A stretch of DNA of 64,000 nucleotides from Rhodanobacter sp. DHG33. Lineage in GTDB: Bacteria; Pseudomonadota; Gammaproteobacteria; Xanthomonadales; Rhodanobacteraceae. The notes below the pieces were generated by a model. That model saw only the letters and a list, made by a program, of their open reading frames with translations. It made no database searches and was not told the DNA's origin. This document shows positions 31,499-40,620 of this stretch, piece after piece (the first letter of the stretch is position 1; each line of letters begins with the position of its first letter). Where the stretch lies: positions 62,001 to 126,000 of the forward strand of contig NZ_JACYXM010000002.1 of assembly GCF_014843005.1 (NCBI RefSeq), given 5' to 3'. A program made the position numbers and the translations under genes.

Positions 31499-32122
31499 AT
31501 GAGTGAGGCGAAGCTCGCATCGACGGGACCGGGCGGTATGCGCGGTACGGGCGTGCTGCAGGCCATTGCGCGCATGTCGTCCACGCGGACGAACTACTGG
31601 GTGGGACATGCCGCCGACTTCCTGGTCAGCTTCGTGCTGCTCGGTACGGCGTACTGGCTGGGCCACGGCCATTCGGCTCTGGTGTCCGTGCTGGTCTTCC
31701 TGCTCGGCCTCCTCATCTTCAGTTTCATCGAATACGCTTTCCACCGCTGGCTGTTCCACGGCCCTGTGCGGTTGTTCGAGCACGGACACACGATCCATCA
31801 CGAGCAGCCCCTGGGCTACGACTCGCTGCCGTTCTTCTTCCCGCCGGCCGTGGTGCTGCTGCTCGCAGCGGCGCTGGCGCTGGTGCTGCCTACGGCGATG
31901 GCCTTGCTGCTCACCGGCGCGATCGCGCTGGGTTATGCGCTGTATGGCTTCAGCCACATGATCATCCACCGCCGCGGCCGCTTCAATCATCCGCTGGCAC
32001 GCAAGTGGGCGGCGGTGCACCACGTGCACCACTTCCATTCCGACAAGAACTACGGCGTCACCTCGCCACTGTGGGATTTCCTGCTGGGCACGTGGTACGT
32101 GTCGAAGAGCAAGGTGCGGTGA
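31499..32122 (+). CDS. Fatty acid hydroxylase/sterol desaturase-family membrane protein
   Basis: About 207 residues. Histidine clusters of a di-iron hydroxylase are visible: His82 and His87 in HRWLFH, His95, His97, His100 and His101 in EHGHTIHHE, and a later HVHHFH. Three to four membrane helices. Such enzymes hydroxylate lipids or carotenoids; the substrate here is not known. The start at 31499 is preferred by domain position; the frame opens at 31388, and an ATG near 31574 is also possible. Confidence 0.82.
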   Translation: MSEAKLASTGPGGMRGTGVLQAIARMSSTRTNYWVGHAADFLVSFVLLGTAYWLGHGHSALVSVLVFLLGLLIFSFIEYAFHRWLFHGPVRLFEHGHTIHHEQPLGYDSLPFFFPPAVVLLLAAALALVLPTAMALLLTGAIALGYALYGFSHMIIHRRGRFNHPLARKWAAVHHVHHFHSDKNYGVTSPLWDFLLGTWYVSKSKVR

Positions 32123-32131
32123 TCTTGGGGT

Positions 32132-32196
32132 GATCTTTGCGATCGCCTCCGATCGCGAAGGTCAAACGGACGGCCATTCATAGCCGCGCTTTTCAG
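32132..32196 (-). repeat. REP-like intergenic repeat, copy B
   Basis: On the minus strand it matches copy F nearly base for base over about 60 bases: GAAAAG, a GC hairpin, CCGTTTGA, CTTCGCGATC, then GATCGCAAA. Two hairpins (GCGGC/GGCCG and GCGATC/GATCGC) are intact. It fills the gap between the convergent hydroxylase and lpxH stop codons. Confidence 0.85.
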
Positions 32197-32233
32197 AGAA
32201 GCACGCTTTCCAGGCGCAGCTTGAGGCGATTGC

Positions 32234-32962
32234 TCAACCCAGCGGCAGGCCGCGCAGGTCCGTGCCGTCGGCGTCCACGCGCAGCACCGATCCCTGTTCG
32301 TACCAGTCGCCCAGCACGATGCGCTCGGCGGGGCGGCCGTCGAGGTCGAAACGGTGGATCGCCGGACGATGGGTGTGGCCGTGGATCAGCCGCGTCACGC
32401 CGGCCTTGCGCATGGCTTCCGCCACGGCACCCGCGTCGACATCCATGATGGTTTCCATCGAAGCGCCGGTATGTGCGCGGCTTTCCGCGCGCGACTTGGC
32501 GGCGAAGGCGCGACGCGCCTCCAGCGGCATGGCAAGGATCTGCGCCTTCCACTCCGGCGTGCGCACCTGCTTGCGCACCGTCTGGTAGGCCACGTCGGCG
32601 GTGCACAGGATGTCGCCGTGCATCAGCAGGGTGGGGCGCCCGTACAAGGTGTGCACGGTGCCGTCTTCGAGCAGCTCGAAACCGGCGCGGCGGGCGAAAT
32701 CCTCGCCCAGCAGGAAATCGCGGTTGCCGACCATGAAGTACACCGGCACGCCGGCTTCGCGCACCGCACGGGTGGCGGCTGCGATGCGCTGCGGCAGCTC
32801 CGCGTCGTCGTCGTCGCCGACCCAGGCCTCGACCAGGTCGCCGAGGATGTAGAGCGCATCGGCGCGGCGCACTTCGTCGCTGGCCAGATAGCGCTCGAAC
32901 AGTTCGGTGATGTGCGGACGGCTGTCGTCCAGGTGCAGGTCGGCGATGAACAGGCTGGCCAT
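32234..32962 (-). CDS. lpxH: UDP-2,3-diacylglucosamine diphosphatase
   Basis: A 242-residue metallophosphoesterase. Motifs in order: IADLHLD (Asp8, His10), LGDLVEAW, GNRDFLLG, HGD and GHTHRPAIH, giving the full LpxH metal and substrate site. It makes lipid X in lipid A synthesis. The start lies four bases after the cyclophilin stop, so the two are coupled. Confidence 0.94.
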   Translation of the reverse strand: MASLFIADLHLDDSRPHITELFERYLASDEVRRADALYILGDLVEAWVGDDDDAELPQRIAAATRAVREAGVPVYFMVGNRDFLLGEDFARRAGFELLEDGTVHTLYGRPTLLMHGDILCTADVAYQTVRKQVRTPEWKAQILAMPLEARRAFAAKSRAESRAHTGASMETIMDVDAGAVAEAMRKAGVTRLIHGHTHRPAIHRFDLDGRPAERIVLGDWYEQGSVLRVDADGTDLRGLPLG

Positions 32963-32966
32963 GCGG

Positions 32967-33605
32967 TCAGTGCCCCTTGGCCTGCCTGGCCGTGCTGGAC
33001 GCGGCGGCGGGCGCGGCTTCGCCCACCACCTGCGCGCCTTCGATCACCACCAGCGGGTTGGGCACGTCGGCCGTGAACGGGCCGATGCCGTGGGTGGGGG
33101 TGGCGGCGATCTTGTCCACCACGTCCATGCCTTTGACGACCTTGCCGAACACCGCGTAACCCCAGGTGAGGCCGCTCTGGTTGCCAGCGAAATCCAGCCG
33201 GCGGTCGTCCACCAGGTTGATGAAGAACTGCGAGGTGCCCGAATTCGGATCGGCGCCGCGCGCCACCGCCACGGTGCCGCGCAGGTTGGAGAGACCGTTG
33301 TCCGCTTCGCTGGTGATGGCCGGGCGCGTGCGCTTGGGCTGCAGGTCGCGCGTGTATAGGCCACCTTGGACCAGGTAGCCGGGGATGGCGCGGTGGAACA
33401 CCGTGCCGGCATAGAAGCCGTCGTGCACGTACTGCAGGAAGTTCGCCACGCTCTTGGGCGCCTTGTTCGGGAACAGTTCCAGCGTGATGTCGCCCTGCGA
33501 AGTGTGCAGCACCACCTGGGGATCGGTCGCGGAGTCCTGTGCCCACGATGCAGGTGCGAACAGGGCGGCGGACAGGAGCAGCAGGGCGAGCTTGGGCTTG
33601 GGCAT
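32967..33605 (-). CDS. ppiA: Periplasmic cyclophilin-type peptidyl-prolyl isomerase
   Basis: A 212-residue protein with a signal peptide (MPKPKLALLLLSAALFAPASWA) and a cyclophilin domain bearing NFLQYVHDGFYAGTVFHR, GTVAVARG and SGTSQFFINL. It speeds proline isomerisation in periplasmic proteins. The start at 33605 is chosen because it begins the signal peptide; the upstream ATG at 33635 would add ten residues. The C-terminal 20 residues are Ala/Ser-rich and low complexity. Confidence 0.9.
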   Translation of the reverse strand: MPKPKLALLLLSAALFAPASWAQDSATDPQVVLHTSQGDITLELFPNKAPKSVANFLQYVHDGFYAGTVFHRAIPGYLVQGGLYTRDLQPKRTRPAITSEADNGLSNLRGTVAVARGADPNSGTSQFFINLVDDRRLDFAGNQSGLTWGYAVFGKVVKGMDVVDKIAATPTHGIGPFTADVPNPLVVIEGAQVVGEAAPAAASSTARQAKGH

Positions 33606-33686
33606 CGAGGCAGGCCGTTCGAAGTATCCGCGCATGATACGCGGCCACGCCGGCGGGTGTGCCTTTTGAATTCAGTAGACGTTATT

Positions 33687-33735
33687 GAAGAGCGTGGCAC
33701 GGGATGGCCGCCCGTTCGATGCCCGTGACCGGAAA
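33687..33735 (+). repeat. REP-like intergenic repeat, copy C (diverged)
   Basis: Shares ATGGCCGCCCGTTCGAT with copy F's core (ATGGCCGCCCGTTTGAT) and the preceding GAxGAGCGTGGC; the second hairpin is degraded. It lies in the 140-base gap between the cyclophilin start and the ppx stop. Confidence 0.5.
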
Positions 33736-33745
33736 ACTGCGGGCA

Positions 33746-35308
33746 TCAGGTCGTCGACAGTTCCAGCTCCAGGCCCAGCTCGGCCATGGGCGACACTTCC
33801 TGCTGCAGGTCAGCCTCGCTGAGCGGGTGCTGTTCCAGCCATGCGGTGGGCAGGGTGAGGCGCAACCGCTGGCGCGTCGCGTCCAGTTTCATCGGTGGCA
33901 GCGACTCGGCGCGGCGGCCGCGGCGGAAAAGCACGGCGAGACGCAGCAAGGCGGTGGTGTAGCGTGCGAGCTGGCGGTAGCGCTGCGGCATCGCGGCGAG
34001 CACCGTCTTGTCCGGCTTGCGCCGGTGCATCTCGACCACGGCGGCGAGCAGTTGCTGCTCCTGCCGCGAGAAGCCCGCGAGATCGGCGTGGCGCAGGATG
34101 TAAGCGCCGTGGTGATGGTGCTGGCTGTGCGCGATGGCGAGGCCGATTTCGTGCACGCGCGCGGCCCACGACAGCCATTCGCGCGCCTCGCCGTCGAGCT
34201 TCCATGCCTTGGCGGCCTGATCGAACAGCTGCAGCGCGGTGGATTCCACGCGCCGCGCCTGCGCGCGGTCCACGCCGTAGCGGGTGGCCAGCGCGTCGAT
34301 GCTGCCGGTGCGCGGGTCGCTGCCCACGGCGCGGCCGAGCAGGTCCCACATCAGGCCTTCGCGCATCGAGCTTTCGCACACGCGCATGCGCGCGATTTCC
34401 AGTGCCTCGAACGCGGCCTCGAAGATCACCACCGCGCCGGCGAGCACCGGTGTGCGTTCCTCGGCCAGGCCGGGCAGCTTCAACGTGGCGATCGAGCCCT
34501 GGGCGAGGATGGCGTCGCGTAGGCCGGCCAGCGACGCGGGCGTGATGCCGTCGTCGCTGAGTTTCATCGCCTGGACCACCGCGCCGATGGCCTTGGCGCT
34601 GCCGGACGAGCCGAACGCCTCCTGCCAGCCGGATTCGCGATAGTCCTCGGCGAACTGCTGCAGCAGCACGCCGATCTCGCCGCGCGCGCGCTGCCAGCGC
34701 TTGCGGTTGAGCTTGCCGCCGGGGAAGAAGCGCAGCGTGGAGGCGATGCAGCCGGCCTGCACGCTCTCGGTGTGCAGCGGCGCGAGACCGCGGCCGATGA
34801 TGAATTCGGTGCTGCCGCCGCCCACGTCCATCACCAAGCGCGGTTCGCGCGAGGCGGGCAGGTCGTGCGCGGCGCCGAGGAAGATCAGGCGGCCTTCCTC
34901 GCGGCCGGAGACGACTTCGATGGGGTGGCCCAGCGCGGCTTCGGCCGCGGCGAGGAAAGCCTGCGGCGCGGCCAGCCGGCGCACCGTGTTGGTGGCCACC
35001 GCGCGCACGCGCTGCGAAGGCAGGCCGGCGATGCGCTGGCCGAAACGGGCCAGGCAATCCATCGCGCGGGCGCGGCGGTCGGCGTCCAGCGAGCCGTCGC
35101 TGCGCAGGCCGGCGGCCATGCGCACGCTGTCGCGCAAACGGTCGATCACCCGCGGCTCGCCGTGTTCCATGCGCGCCACGATCAGATGGAAGCTGTTCGA
35201 GCCCATGTCCACCGCGGCCAGCAGTTCGCCATCGCGGATCGGTGTGTGTTCGGCCTGGCTCAAGCGTGGGCTCCTGGTCGGCGCGGATGAGGCAGCGACA
35301 TGCATCAT
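33746..35308 (-). CDS. ppx: Exopolyphosphatase (Ppx/GppA family)
   Basis: About 520 residues. ASKHA-fold phosphate-binding signatures are AAVDMGSNSFHLIV near the N-terminus and VMDVGGGSTEFIIG. A C-terminal HD-like helical region contains VHEIGLAIAHSQHHHH. It releases phosphate from polyphosphate; a role as guanosine pentaphosphate phosphatase is also possible. The start is the first of two adjacent ATGs (35308/35305). It lies in the ppk1-phoR-phoB block. Confidence 0.93.
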   Translation of the reverse strand: MMHVAASSAPTRSPRLSQAEHTPIRDGELLAAVDMGSNSFHLIVARMEHGEPRVIDRLRDSVRMAAGLRSDGSLDADRRARAMDCLARFGQRIAGLPSQRVRAVATNTVRRLAAPQAFLAAAEAALGHPIEVVSGREEGRLIFLGAAHDLPASREPRLVMDVGGGSTEFIIGRGLAPLHTESVQAGCIASTLRFFPGGKLNRKRWQRARGEIGVLLQQFAEDYRESGWQEAFGSSGSAKAIGAVVQAMKLSDDGITPASLAGLRDAILAQGSIATLKLPGLAEERTPVLAGAVVIFEAAFEALEIARMRVCESSMREGLMWDLLGRAVGSDPRTGSIDALATRYGVDRAQARRVESTALQLFDQAAKAWKLDGEAREWLSWAARVHEIGLAIAHSQHHHHGAYILRHADLAGFSRQEQQLLAAVVEMHRRKPDKTVLAAMPQRYRQLARYTTALLRLAVLFRRGRRAESLPPMKLDATRQRLRLTLPTAWLEQHPLSEADLQQEVSPMAELGLELELSTT

Positions 35309-35367
35309 GCCGTATTCGCGCGCGGCTTTCCTCGTTCGTGTGCGTCGTGGATCGTAGTGCCGGCGAT

Positions 35368-36144
35368 TCAGCGCGGGCCGTGCGCCGCGGGCGATGCGTT
35401 CACCGGTTGCAGCGGCCCCACGTTGACGTGGCCCGTCCAGCCGTCGAACACCTTGGCGGCGGCCTGGTCGATGGCCCTGGTCATCACCTGGACCGGCGGG
35501 CATTGCTCCGGATTGTTCGCCATGCTCACGTCGGCCGGCGTCGTGAGTCCCTCCATGCAGTAATGGCCGCCGGGACCGGTCAGGCTGGCCAGCCGGGCCA
35601 TGCCTTGCTCGTAGCGCTTCTCGGCGCGCACCGCGGCCGTGGCATCGCCGTAGGTGGGGCGCATGCGCGCGAGCAACTGGTCGGCTGCCTGCCGTTCGGC
35701 CGAGGTGAGGGAGGCAGCAAGCGTGGCGGATGCGGAGGCGTAGTTCGATTGCGGCCGTTCCGAGGCGAGCGCCAGCCATGCCGCCGCCAGCGGCCGGTTC
35801 CGCGGCTGGTGGTCGCCGTCGAGGGCCATGATGCCGAGCACGTACTGCGCGGGCTTGCTGGCCCAGCCCGCAGCCGTGGTGAAGAATTTCTGCGCCTGCG
35901 CGTAGTGGTGCAGGCCGTAGCTTTGCGTGGCCAGGCAGTAGTAGTAATCCCCTGGCAGGAACTGTTCTTCGCCGATGGCGCACGCGGCGCTTGCCAGATC
36001 GGTGTCGCTCGGCGCCGAGCTGGCGGCAGCGGGGGCTCCGGTAGCGTCGTCGGCAGCCATGGTCATCGAAGGTGCGCCGAAAGCGCCAGCCACGCATGCC
36101 GAAAGCGCCAGCATGCGCATCACCTTTCTGCATGAGTCGTACAT
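35368..36144 (-). CDS. Secreted Sel1-like repeat protein
   Basis: About 258 residues with a signal peptide ending near MTMAAD. The centre has Sel1/TPR-like repeats (HHYAQAQKFFTTAAGWASKP then AQYVLGIMALDGDHQPRNRP). Function not known; proteins of this type often mediate protein contacts in the periplasm. Two starts are possible: ATG 36144 (MYDSCRK) or ATG 36120 (MRMLALSA), the second giving a cleaner signal peptide. It sits between ppk1 and ppx on the same strand, an unexpected guest in a polyphosphate operon. Confidence 0.75.
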   Translation of the reverse strand: MYDSCRKVMRMLALSACVAGAFGAPSMTMAADDATGAPAAASSAPSDTDLASAACAIGEEQFLPGDYYYCLATQSYGLHHYAQAQKFFTTAAGWASKPAQYVLGIMALDGDHQPRNRPLAAAWLALASERPQSNYASASATLAASLTSAERQAADQLLARMRPTYGDATAAVRAEKRYEQGMARLASLTGPGGHYCMEGLTTPADVSMANNPEQCPPVQVMTRAIDQAAAKVFDGWTGHVNVGPLQPVNASPAAHGPR

Positions 36145-36233
36145 GTCCGGGCTCTGTCTGGTGGAGTGGTTGGGTCTATCTGTCGACAAGCAGCGCAGTC
36201 GAGGAACGGGGCGATGCATGTCCATCTGCCGGC

Positions 36234-38330
36234 TTACGGACACAGCTTCTGCAACAGCATCTGCTGGGCACTGTACGGGGCTTTCTTGCCAGGCGTGGCA
36301 CGGGTATAGCGACCGTCGCCGTCGAGCAGCCATGCCTGGGTGTTGTCGGCCAGGCTGCTGGCAAGGGTTTCTTCGTACACGCGCGCGGCCAGGCCGGGAT
36401 CGCGGATGGGAAAGGCGATTTCGATACGGCGCATCAGGTTGCGTTCCATCCAGTCGGCGCTGGCGCAGTACAGCTCGGGCTGACCGTCGTTGCCGAACCA
36501 GTACACGCGGCTGTGCTCCAGGAAGCGGCCCACGATGGAGCGCACGCGGATGCGCTCGGAGATGCCGGGCAGGCCGGGACGCAGCGTGCAGGCACCGCGC
36601 ACGATCAGGTCGATCTCCACGCCGGCCTGCGAGGCGCGGTAGAGCGCCTCGATCACGTGCGCCTCGTTCAGCGCGTTGAGTTTGGCCACGATGCGCGCGG
36701 GGCGGCCGGCGCGGGCCAATTCCGTTTCGCGCTCGATGCGCTCCATCACGCCGGTGTAGAGCGTGAACGGCGAATGCAGCAGGCGCGTGAGCGCGATGCG
36801 CGGACCCAGACCGGAGAGCTGCTGGAACACCTTGTGCAGGTCTTCGCCGATCTCGGGGTCGGCAGTCATCAGGCCGATGTCGGTGTAAGTGCGGCTGTTG
36901 ATCTGGTGATAATTGCCGGTGGAGAGATGTGCGTAGCGGCGCAGCACGTCGCCTTCGCGGCGCACGATCAGCATCATCTTGGCGTGGGTCTTGAAGCCCA
37001 CCACGCCGTACACCACCTGCACGCCGGCCTCCTGCAGGCGCGTGGCGAGGCGGATGTTGGCCTCCTCGTCGAAGCGCGCGCGCAGTTCGATCACCACGGT
37101 GACGTCCTTGCCGTGCCGCGCCGCCTCCACCAGCAGATCCACCAGCGGGGTGTCCTCGCCGGCGCGGTACAGGGTCTGTTTGATCGCCAGCACGTTGGGG
37201 TCGGTGCTGGCCTGGCGCAACAGGTCCACCACGGCGGCGAAGCTCTGGTAGGGATGGTGCAGCAGCACGTCGCGCTGGGCGATCTGCTCGAACTTGTCGC
37301 GGGTCGCTTCCAGCCCGGGCGGCAGCTGCGGGGTGAAGCGCGGGTACTTCAGCTCGGGGCGGTCCAGCCAGTCGTAGATCAGTCCGGCGCGGATGATGTT
37401 GACCGGACCGTCGCAGCGGTAGACGTCGGCCTCTTCCAGCTGGAAGTTGTGGGTGAGCATCGAGGTGATGGACTGCGGACAGTCGTTGGCTATCTCCAGC
37501 CGTACCGGCCGTGCGTAGCCGCGTCCCACCAGTTCCTCGCTGAGGGCGAGGGCGAGGTTCTCGACCTCGGCGTCTTCCACCATCAGCTCGCTGTTGCGGG
37601 TGACCCGGAACTGGTAGGAGCCGACCACCTTGAAGCCAGGGAACATCAGGTCCACGAAGGCATGCAGCAGCTCGGCGAGGAACACGAAGTGGTCGCCCTC
37701 GCCGCACACCTCGGCAGGCACGCGGATGATGCGCGGCAGCGAACGCGGCGCGCGCACCAGCGCCATGTGGCCCTCATGGCCGAAGGCGTCGCGTCCCTTC
37801 AGCACCACCGCGATGTTCAGCGTCTTGTTGAGGATGCGCGGGAAGGGGTGCGCCGGGTCCAGCCCCAGCGGCGACAGCACGGGCAGCACCTCGTGCTCGA
37901 AATAGCCCTGCAGCCAGCGTTTCTGGCGTGCGCTCCACTGTGTGCGGGTGAGGATGTGGATGCGCTCGGCGTCCAGCTGCGGGCGCAGTTCCTGCTGCCA
38001 GATCGCATATTGCTCGGCGACCAGCTCCAGTACGCGGCTGCGGATGCGCGCCAGCAGCTCCGGCGGCGACAGGCCGTCCGGCCCCGGCGCCGCCGAGCCG
38101 TAGGCGTGATGGTGCTTGAGCATCGCCACGCGCACCTCGAAGAACTCGTCGAGGTTGTTCGCCACGATGCTCAGGAAGCGCAGCCGTTCCAGCAGCGGCA
38201 CCGTGGTGTCGCGCGCCATTGCGAGCACGCGGAAGTTGAATTCCAGTGCGGCCAGTTCGCGGCTGAGATAAAGCTCGGGCGCGGCAAGGTCGATGATGGG
38301 GGTGGCCGTAGGGCTGTCGGTGCGTCGCAT
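36234..38330 (-). CDS. ppk1: Polyphosphate kinase 1
   Basis: A 698-residue PPK1. The four-domain layout is complete: N-terminal ELYLSRELAALEFNFRVL, the head domain, and the C-terminal phospholipase-D-like halves. The autophosphorylated histidine is in YAHLSTGNYH, and FGNDGQPELYCASADWMERNL is the second catalytic motif. It makes long-chain polyphosphate from ATP. I chose ATG 38330 (MRRTDSPTA); ATG 38354 is also possible and neither has a strong ribosome site. Follows phoR after 54 bases. Confidence 0.95.
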   Translation of the reverse strand: MRRTDSPTATPIIDLAAPELYLSRELAALEFNFRVLAMARDTTVPLLERLRFLSIVANNLDEFFEVRVAMLKHHHAYGSAAPGPDGLSPPELLARIRSRVLELVAEQYAIWQQELRPQLDAERIHILTRTQWSARQKRWLQGYFEHEVLPVLSPLGLDPAHPFPRILNKTLNIAVVLKGRDAFGHEGHMALVRAPRSLPRIIRVPAEVCGEGDHFVFLAELLHAFVDLMFPGFKVVGSYQFRVTRNSELMVEDAEVENLALALSEELVGRGYARPVRLEIANDCPQSITSMLTHNFQLEEADVYRCDGPVNIIRAGLIYDWLDRPELKYPRFTPQLPPGLEATRDKFEQIAQRDVLLHHPYQSFAAVVDLLRQASTDPNVLAIKQTLYRAGEDTPLVDLLVEAARHGKDVTVVIELRARFDEEANIRLATRLQEAGVQVVYGVVGFKTHAKMMLIVRREGDVLRRYAHLSTGNYHQINSRTYTDIGLMTADPEIGEDLHKVFQQLSGLGPRIALTRLLHSPFTLYTGVMERIERETELARAGRPARIVAKLNALNEAHVIEALYRASQAGVEIDLIVRGACTLRPGLPGISERIRVRSIVGRFLEHSRVYWFGNDGQPELYCASADWMERNLMRRIEIAFPIRDPGLAARVYEETLASSLADNTQAWLLDGDGRYTRATPGKKAPYSAQQMLLQKLCP

Positions 38331-38384
38331 GCGTGCATTCTGGCGCATGCACACCGGTCCATGTGCGATGCGGCGTGCGGCGCT

Positions 38385-39644
38385 TCAGCTTTCGTCGCGG
38401 CTGCGCGTGGCCGAGAGCAGGCGCTCGGGCGCGAAGTAGCAGGAGAAGGTGGAACCGCGGCCCGGCTCGCTTTCGATGCCCAGCCGTGCCTGATGCAGGT
38501 TCAGCACGTGCTTGACAATGGACAGCCCCAGCCCGGTGCCGCCCGTGCCGCGCGAGCGGCTGGAGGACACGCGGTAGAAACGCTCGGTGAGGCGGGTGAG
38601 GTGGCTGGCGGGAATGCCGTAGCCCGTGTCGGTGACCGAGTAGGTAGCGCCTTCCGAACTGCGCCGCCAGCGGATCGTGATGCTGCCGCCGGCAGGGGTG
38701 TAGCGCACCGCGTTGCTGACCAGGTTGGAGAGCGCGCTGTGCAGGTCCTTGGGCGAGCCGAGCAGATCGAGGTCGGCATCGGCCTCCACCGAAACGTGGT
38801 GGCGGCCCTGGCTGAGCGCCTCGGCTTCCTTGCGCAGCGTGCCCAGCAGCGGCGCCATCGGCACGCGCTCGTCTTCCACGTGATGCTGGGTTTCCAGCCG
38901 GGACAGGGTGAGCAGGTCTTCCACGATCTGGCCCATGCGGCGGGACTGCGCGCGCATCTCGCCCAGCACCGGCGCAAGCGCGGGAGCATCCGCGGGGTCG
39001 AGCAGTTCCAGGTAGCCGTGGATCACGGTGAGCGGCGTGCGCAGTTCGTGCGAGACGTTGGCGACGAAGTCGCGGCGCATCTGTTCAAGCCGGGTGACAT
39101 GGCTGGTGTCGCGTGCCAGCAGCACCTGCTGGCGACGGCCGAACGGCAGCAGGCTGACGCTGATCTGGCTGTCGGGCCGTCCCGGCGCCACGGTGTCGTG
39201 CAGCGGCTCGTGCTCTTTCTGCCGCAGCCAGTCGGCGAGTTCCGAGGCCTGCAGGCGCTCTTCCAGCGGCGCGCCGCGATCGTTCGGGGCGCGCAGGCCG
39301 AGCAGGTTCTCGGCCGCGTGGTTGAACCAGCGCACCCGCTGGTCCGGGTCCAGCAGCACCACGGCGTCGGGTAGCTGGCTGGCGGTGCGGCGCAGGTCGC
39401 GCAGACTGGAGGCGAGGCGTTGGGTGCGCATGACGAGACGGTCGTGTTTCGCGGTGATGGTGGTCGGCGACATGATGTGACGCGTCATGTGACCATCCCG
39501 CGACAGCAGCAAGACGATTTCCGCCACAGCGACAAGGGCCACACCCGCGGCGATGTGGTTGCCGGCCAGCCAGCCGAGCAGTGCGCCGGCAAGCAGGCCG
39601 GCGAAACAGGCGACAGGTGCTTTCCAGCGAAAGATGATGGACAT
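38385..39644 (-). CDS. phoR: PhoR, phosphate-responsive sensor histidine kinase
   Basis: A 419-residue inner-membrane kinase. Two N-terminal helices (about 8-45) are followed by a PAS domain, the dimerisation domain with the phospho-accepting His in FVANVSHELRTPLT, and a HATPase domain with GTGGTGLGLSIVKH. PhoR phosphorylates PhoB at low phosphate. The start at 39644 (MSIIFRWK) begins the membrane segment; the 53 upstream residues of the open frame look like non-coding shadow. Confidence 0.94.
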   Translation of the reverse strand: MSIIFRWKAPVACFAGLLAGALLGWLAGNHIAAGVALVAVAEIVLLLSRDGHMTRHIMSPTTITAKHDRLVMRTQRLASSLRDLRRTASQLPDAVVLLDPDQRVRWFNHAAENLLGLRAPNDRGAPLEERLQASELADWLRQKEHEPLHDTVAPGRPDSQISVSLLPFGRRQQVLLARDTSHVTRLEQMRRDFVANVSHELRTPLTVIHGYLELLDPADAPALAPVLGEMRAQSRRMGQIVEDLLTLSRLETQHHVEDERVPMAPLLGTLRKEAEALSQGRHHVSVEADADLDLLGSPKDLHSALSNLVSNAVRYTPAGGSITIRWRRSSEGATYSVTDTGYGIPASHLTRLTERFYRVSSSRSRGTGGTGLGLSIVKHVLNLHQARLGIESEPGRGSTFSCYFAPERLLSATRSRDES

Positions 39645-39823
39645 CGAAGGGCGGATGGTTGGCAGGCTGGGTGTAGAGCTTACAGGCGTGTCCGCTTTTC
39701 CACGCCTCTTGTCCCGAATTTCGAGCTTCCTGCCGGAGCCGCCATGCATGCGAAGCGGAGCCCAGGTCGATTTCCGACGGGCTCCAAGGAGTCGGCCTGT
39801 CAACGCTCAGTGCGGCTGGCGTA

Positions 39824-39844
39824 TCGCTCCGTTTCGCGGAGCGA
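39824..39844 (-). repeat. Inverted repeat between phoB and phoR
   Basis: Arms TCGCTCCG and CGGAGCGA around a TTTCG loop lie 20 bases after the phoB stop in the 220-base phoB-phoR gap. No T tract follows, so it may act as a partial terminator or processing site, lowering phoR relative to phoB. The rest of the gap holds nothing I recognise. Confidence 0.35.
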
Positions 39845-39864
39845 CGTCGCCGGGAACAATCTTG

Positions 39865-40554
39865 TCAGACGCTTGCGGAGAAGCGGTAGCCGCTGCCGCG
39901 CACGGTCTGCACCATGTCTTCCAGCTTCCACGGTTCCAGCGTCTTGCGCAGGCGGCGGATGTGCACGTCCACGGTGCGCTCCTCCACGTACACGCTGCCG
40001 CCCCATACGTGGTCGAGCAGTTGCGCGCGCGAGTACACGCGCTCGGCGTGGGTCATGAAGAAATGCAGCAGGCGGTATTCGGTGGGGCCGATGGTCACCG
40101 GCTCCTCGCCGGCGAACACGCGGTGGGCAGGGCCGTCGATGCGCAGCCGACCCAGTTCGACCACGCCGTCGCCGTCGTCGCCGTGGGTACGGCGCAGCAC
40201 CGCCTTGATCCGCGCGATGAGCTCGCGGGTGGAGAAGGGCTTGACCACGTAGTCGTCCACGCCGGCTTCCAGGCCGTTGACGCGATCCATCTCTTCGCCG
40301 CGCGCGGTGAGCATGATGATGGGGATCTCGCGGCTCAGCTCTTCCTTGCGCAGACGGCGGGCCAGCTCGAGTCCGCTCATGCCCGGCAGCATCCAGTCCA
40401 GCAGGATCAGGTCGGGCACCTGTTCGGAAATGGCGAGCTGGGCGGCGCGGGCGTCGGCGGCCTGCATCGCCTCCATGTCGGCCTTGCGCAGGGCGAAGGC
40501 GATCATCTCGCGGATCGAGGTTTCGTCTTCGACGATCAGGATGCGTTTATGCAC
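39865..40554 (-). CDS. phoB: PhoB, phosphate-regulon response regulator
   Basis: A 229-residue OmpR-family regulator, the same length as E. coli PhoB. The receiver has Asp53 in [10 protein letters not shown], the phosphorylation site, and MLTARGEE...DDYVVKPFS; the C-terminal winged helix ends RGSGYRFSA. The GTG start at 40554 ([10 protein letters not shown]) matches the family; the frame extends to an ATG at 40620, but those 22 residues are unlike PhoB. A candidate Pho box lies about 50 bases upstream. Confidence 0.95.
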   Translation of the reverse strand: MHKRILIVEDETSIREMIAFALRKADMEAMQAADARAAQLAISEQVPDLILLDWMLPGMSGLELARRLRKEELSREIPIIMLTARGEEMDRVNGLEAGVDDYVVKPFSTRELIARIKAVLRRTHGDDGDGVVELGRLRIDGPAHRVFAGEEPVTIGPTEYRLLHFFMTHAERVYSRAQLLDHVWGGSVYVEERTVDVHIRRLRKTLEPWKLEDMVQTVRGSGYRFSASV

Positions 40555-40602
40555 GCGGGCAGGATCCGTTGGCCTGTGACCGTGATATTGCAATGCAGGA
40601 AT

Positions 40603-40620
40603 GTTACGCCGCGATGACAT
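40603..40620 (-). promoter_or_regulatory. Candidate Pho box upstream of phoB
   Basis: On the minus strand ATGTCAT (6 of 7 to CTGTCAT) and GCGTAAC (4 of 7) are separated by four bases, the Pho-box layout, about 50 bases before the phoB GTG. The spacer is GC-rich rather than A/T-rich. The same area holds an inverted repeat ATGACA/TGTCAT at 40614-40634. Autoregulation of phoB by PhoB is known in E. coli; here it is inferred. Confidence 0.35.

Noticed and set aside
36072-39374. An open frame of 1100 codons on the + strand
   Set aside because: It is antisense to ppk1 and phoR and mirrors their codon bias; such long antisense frames are common at this GC content. Its translation is rich in His, Arg, Val and Gln with no domain.
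39645-39803. N-terminal extension of PhoR (53 residues)
   Set aside because: The segment is basic and unlike PhoR; the ATG at 39644 directly begins the first membrane helix.
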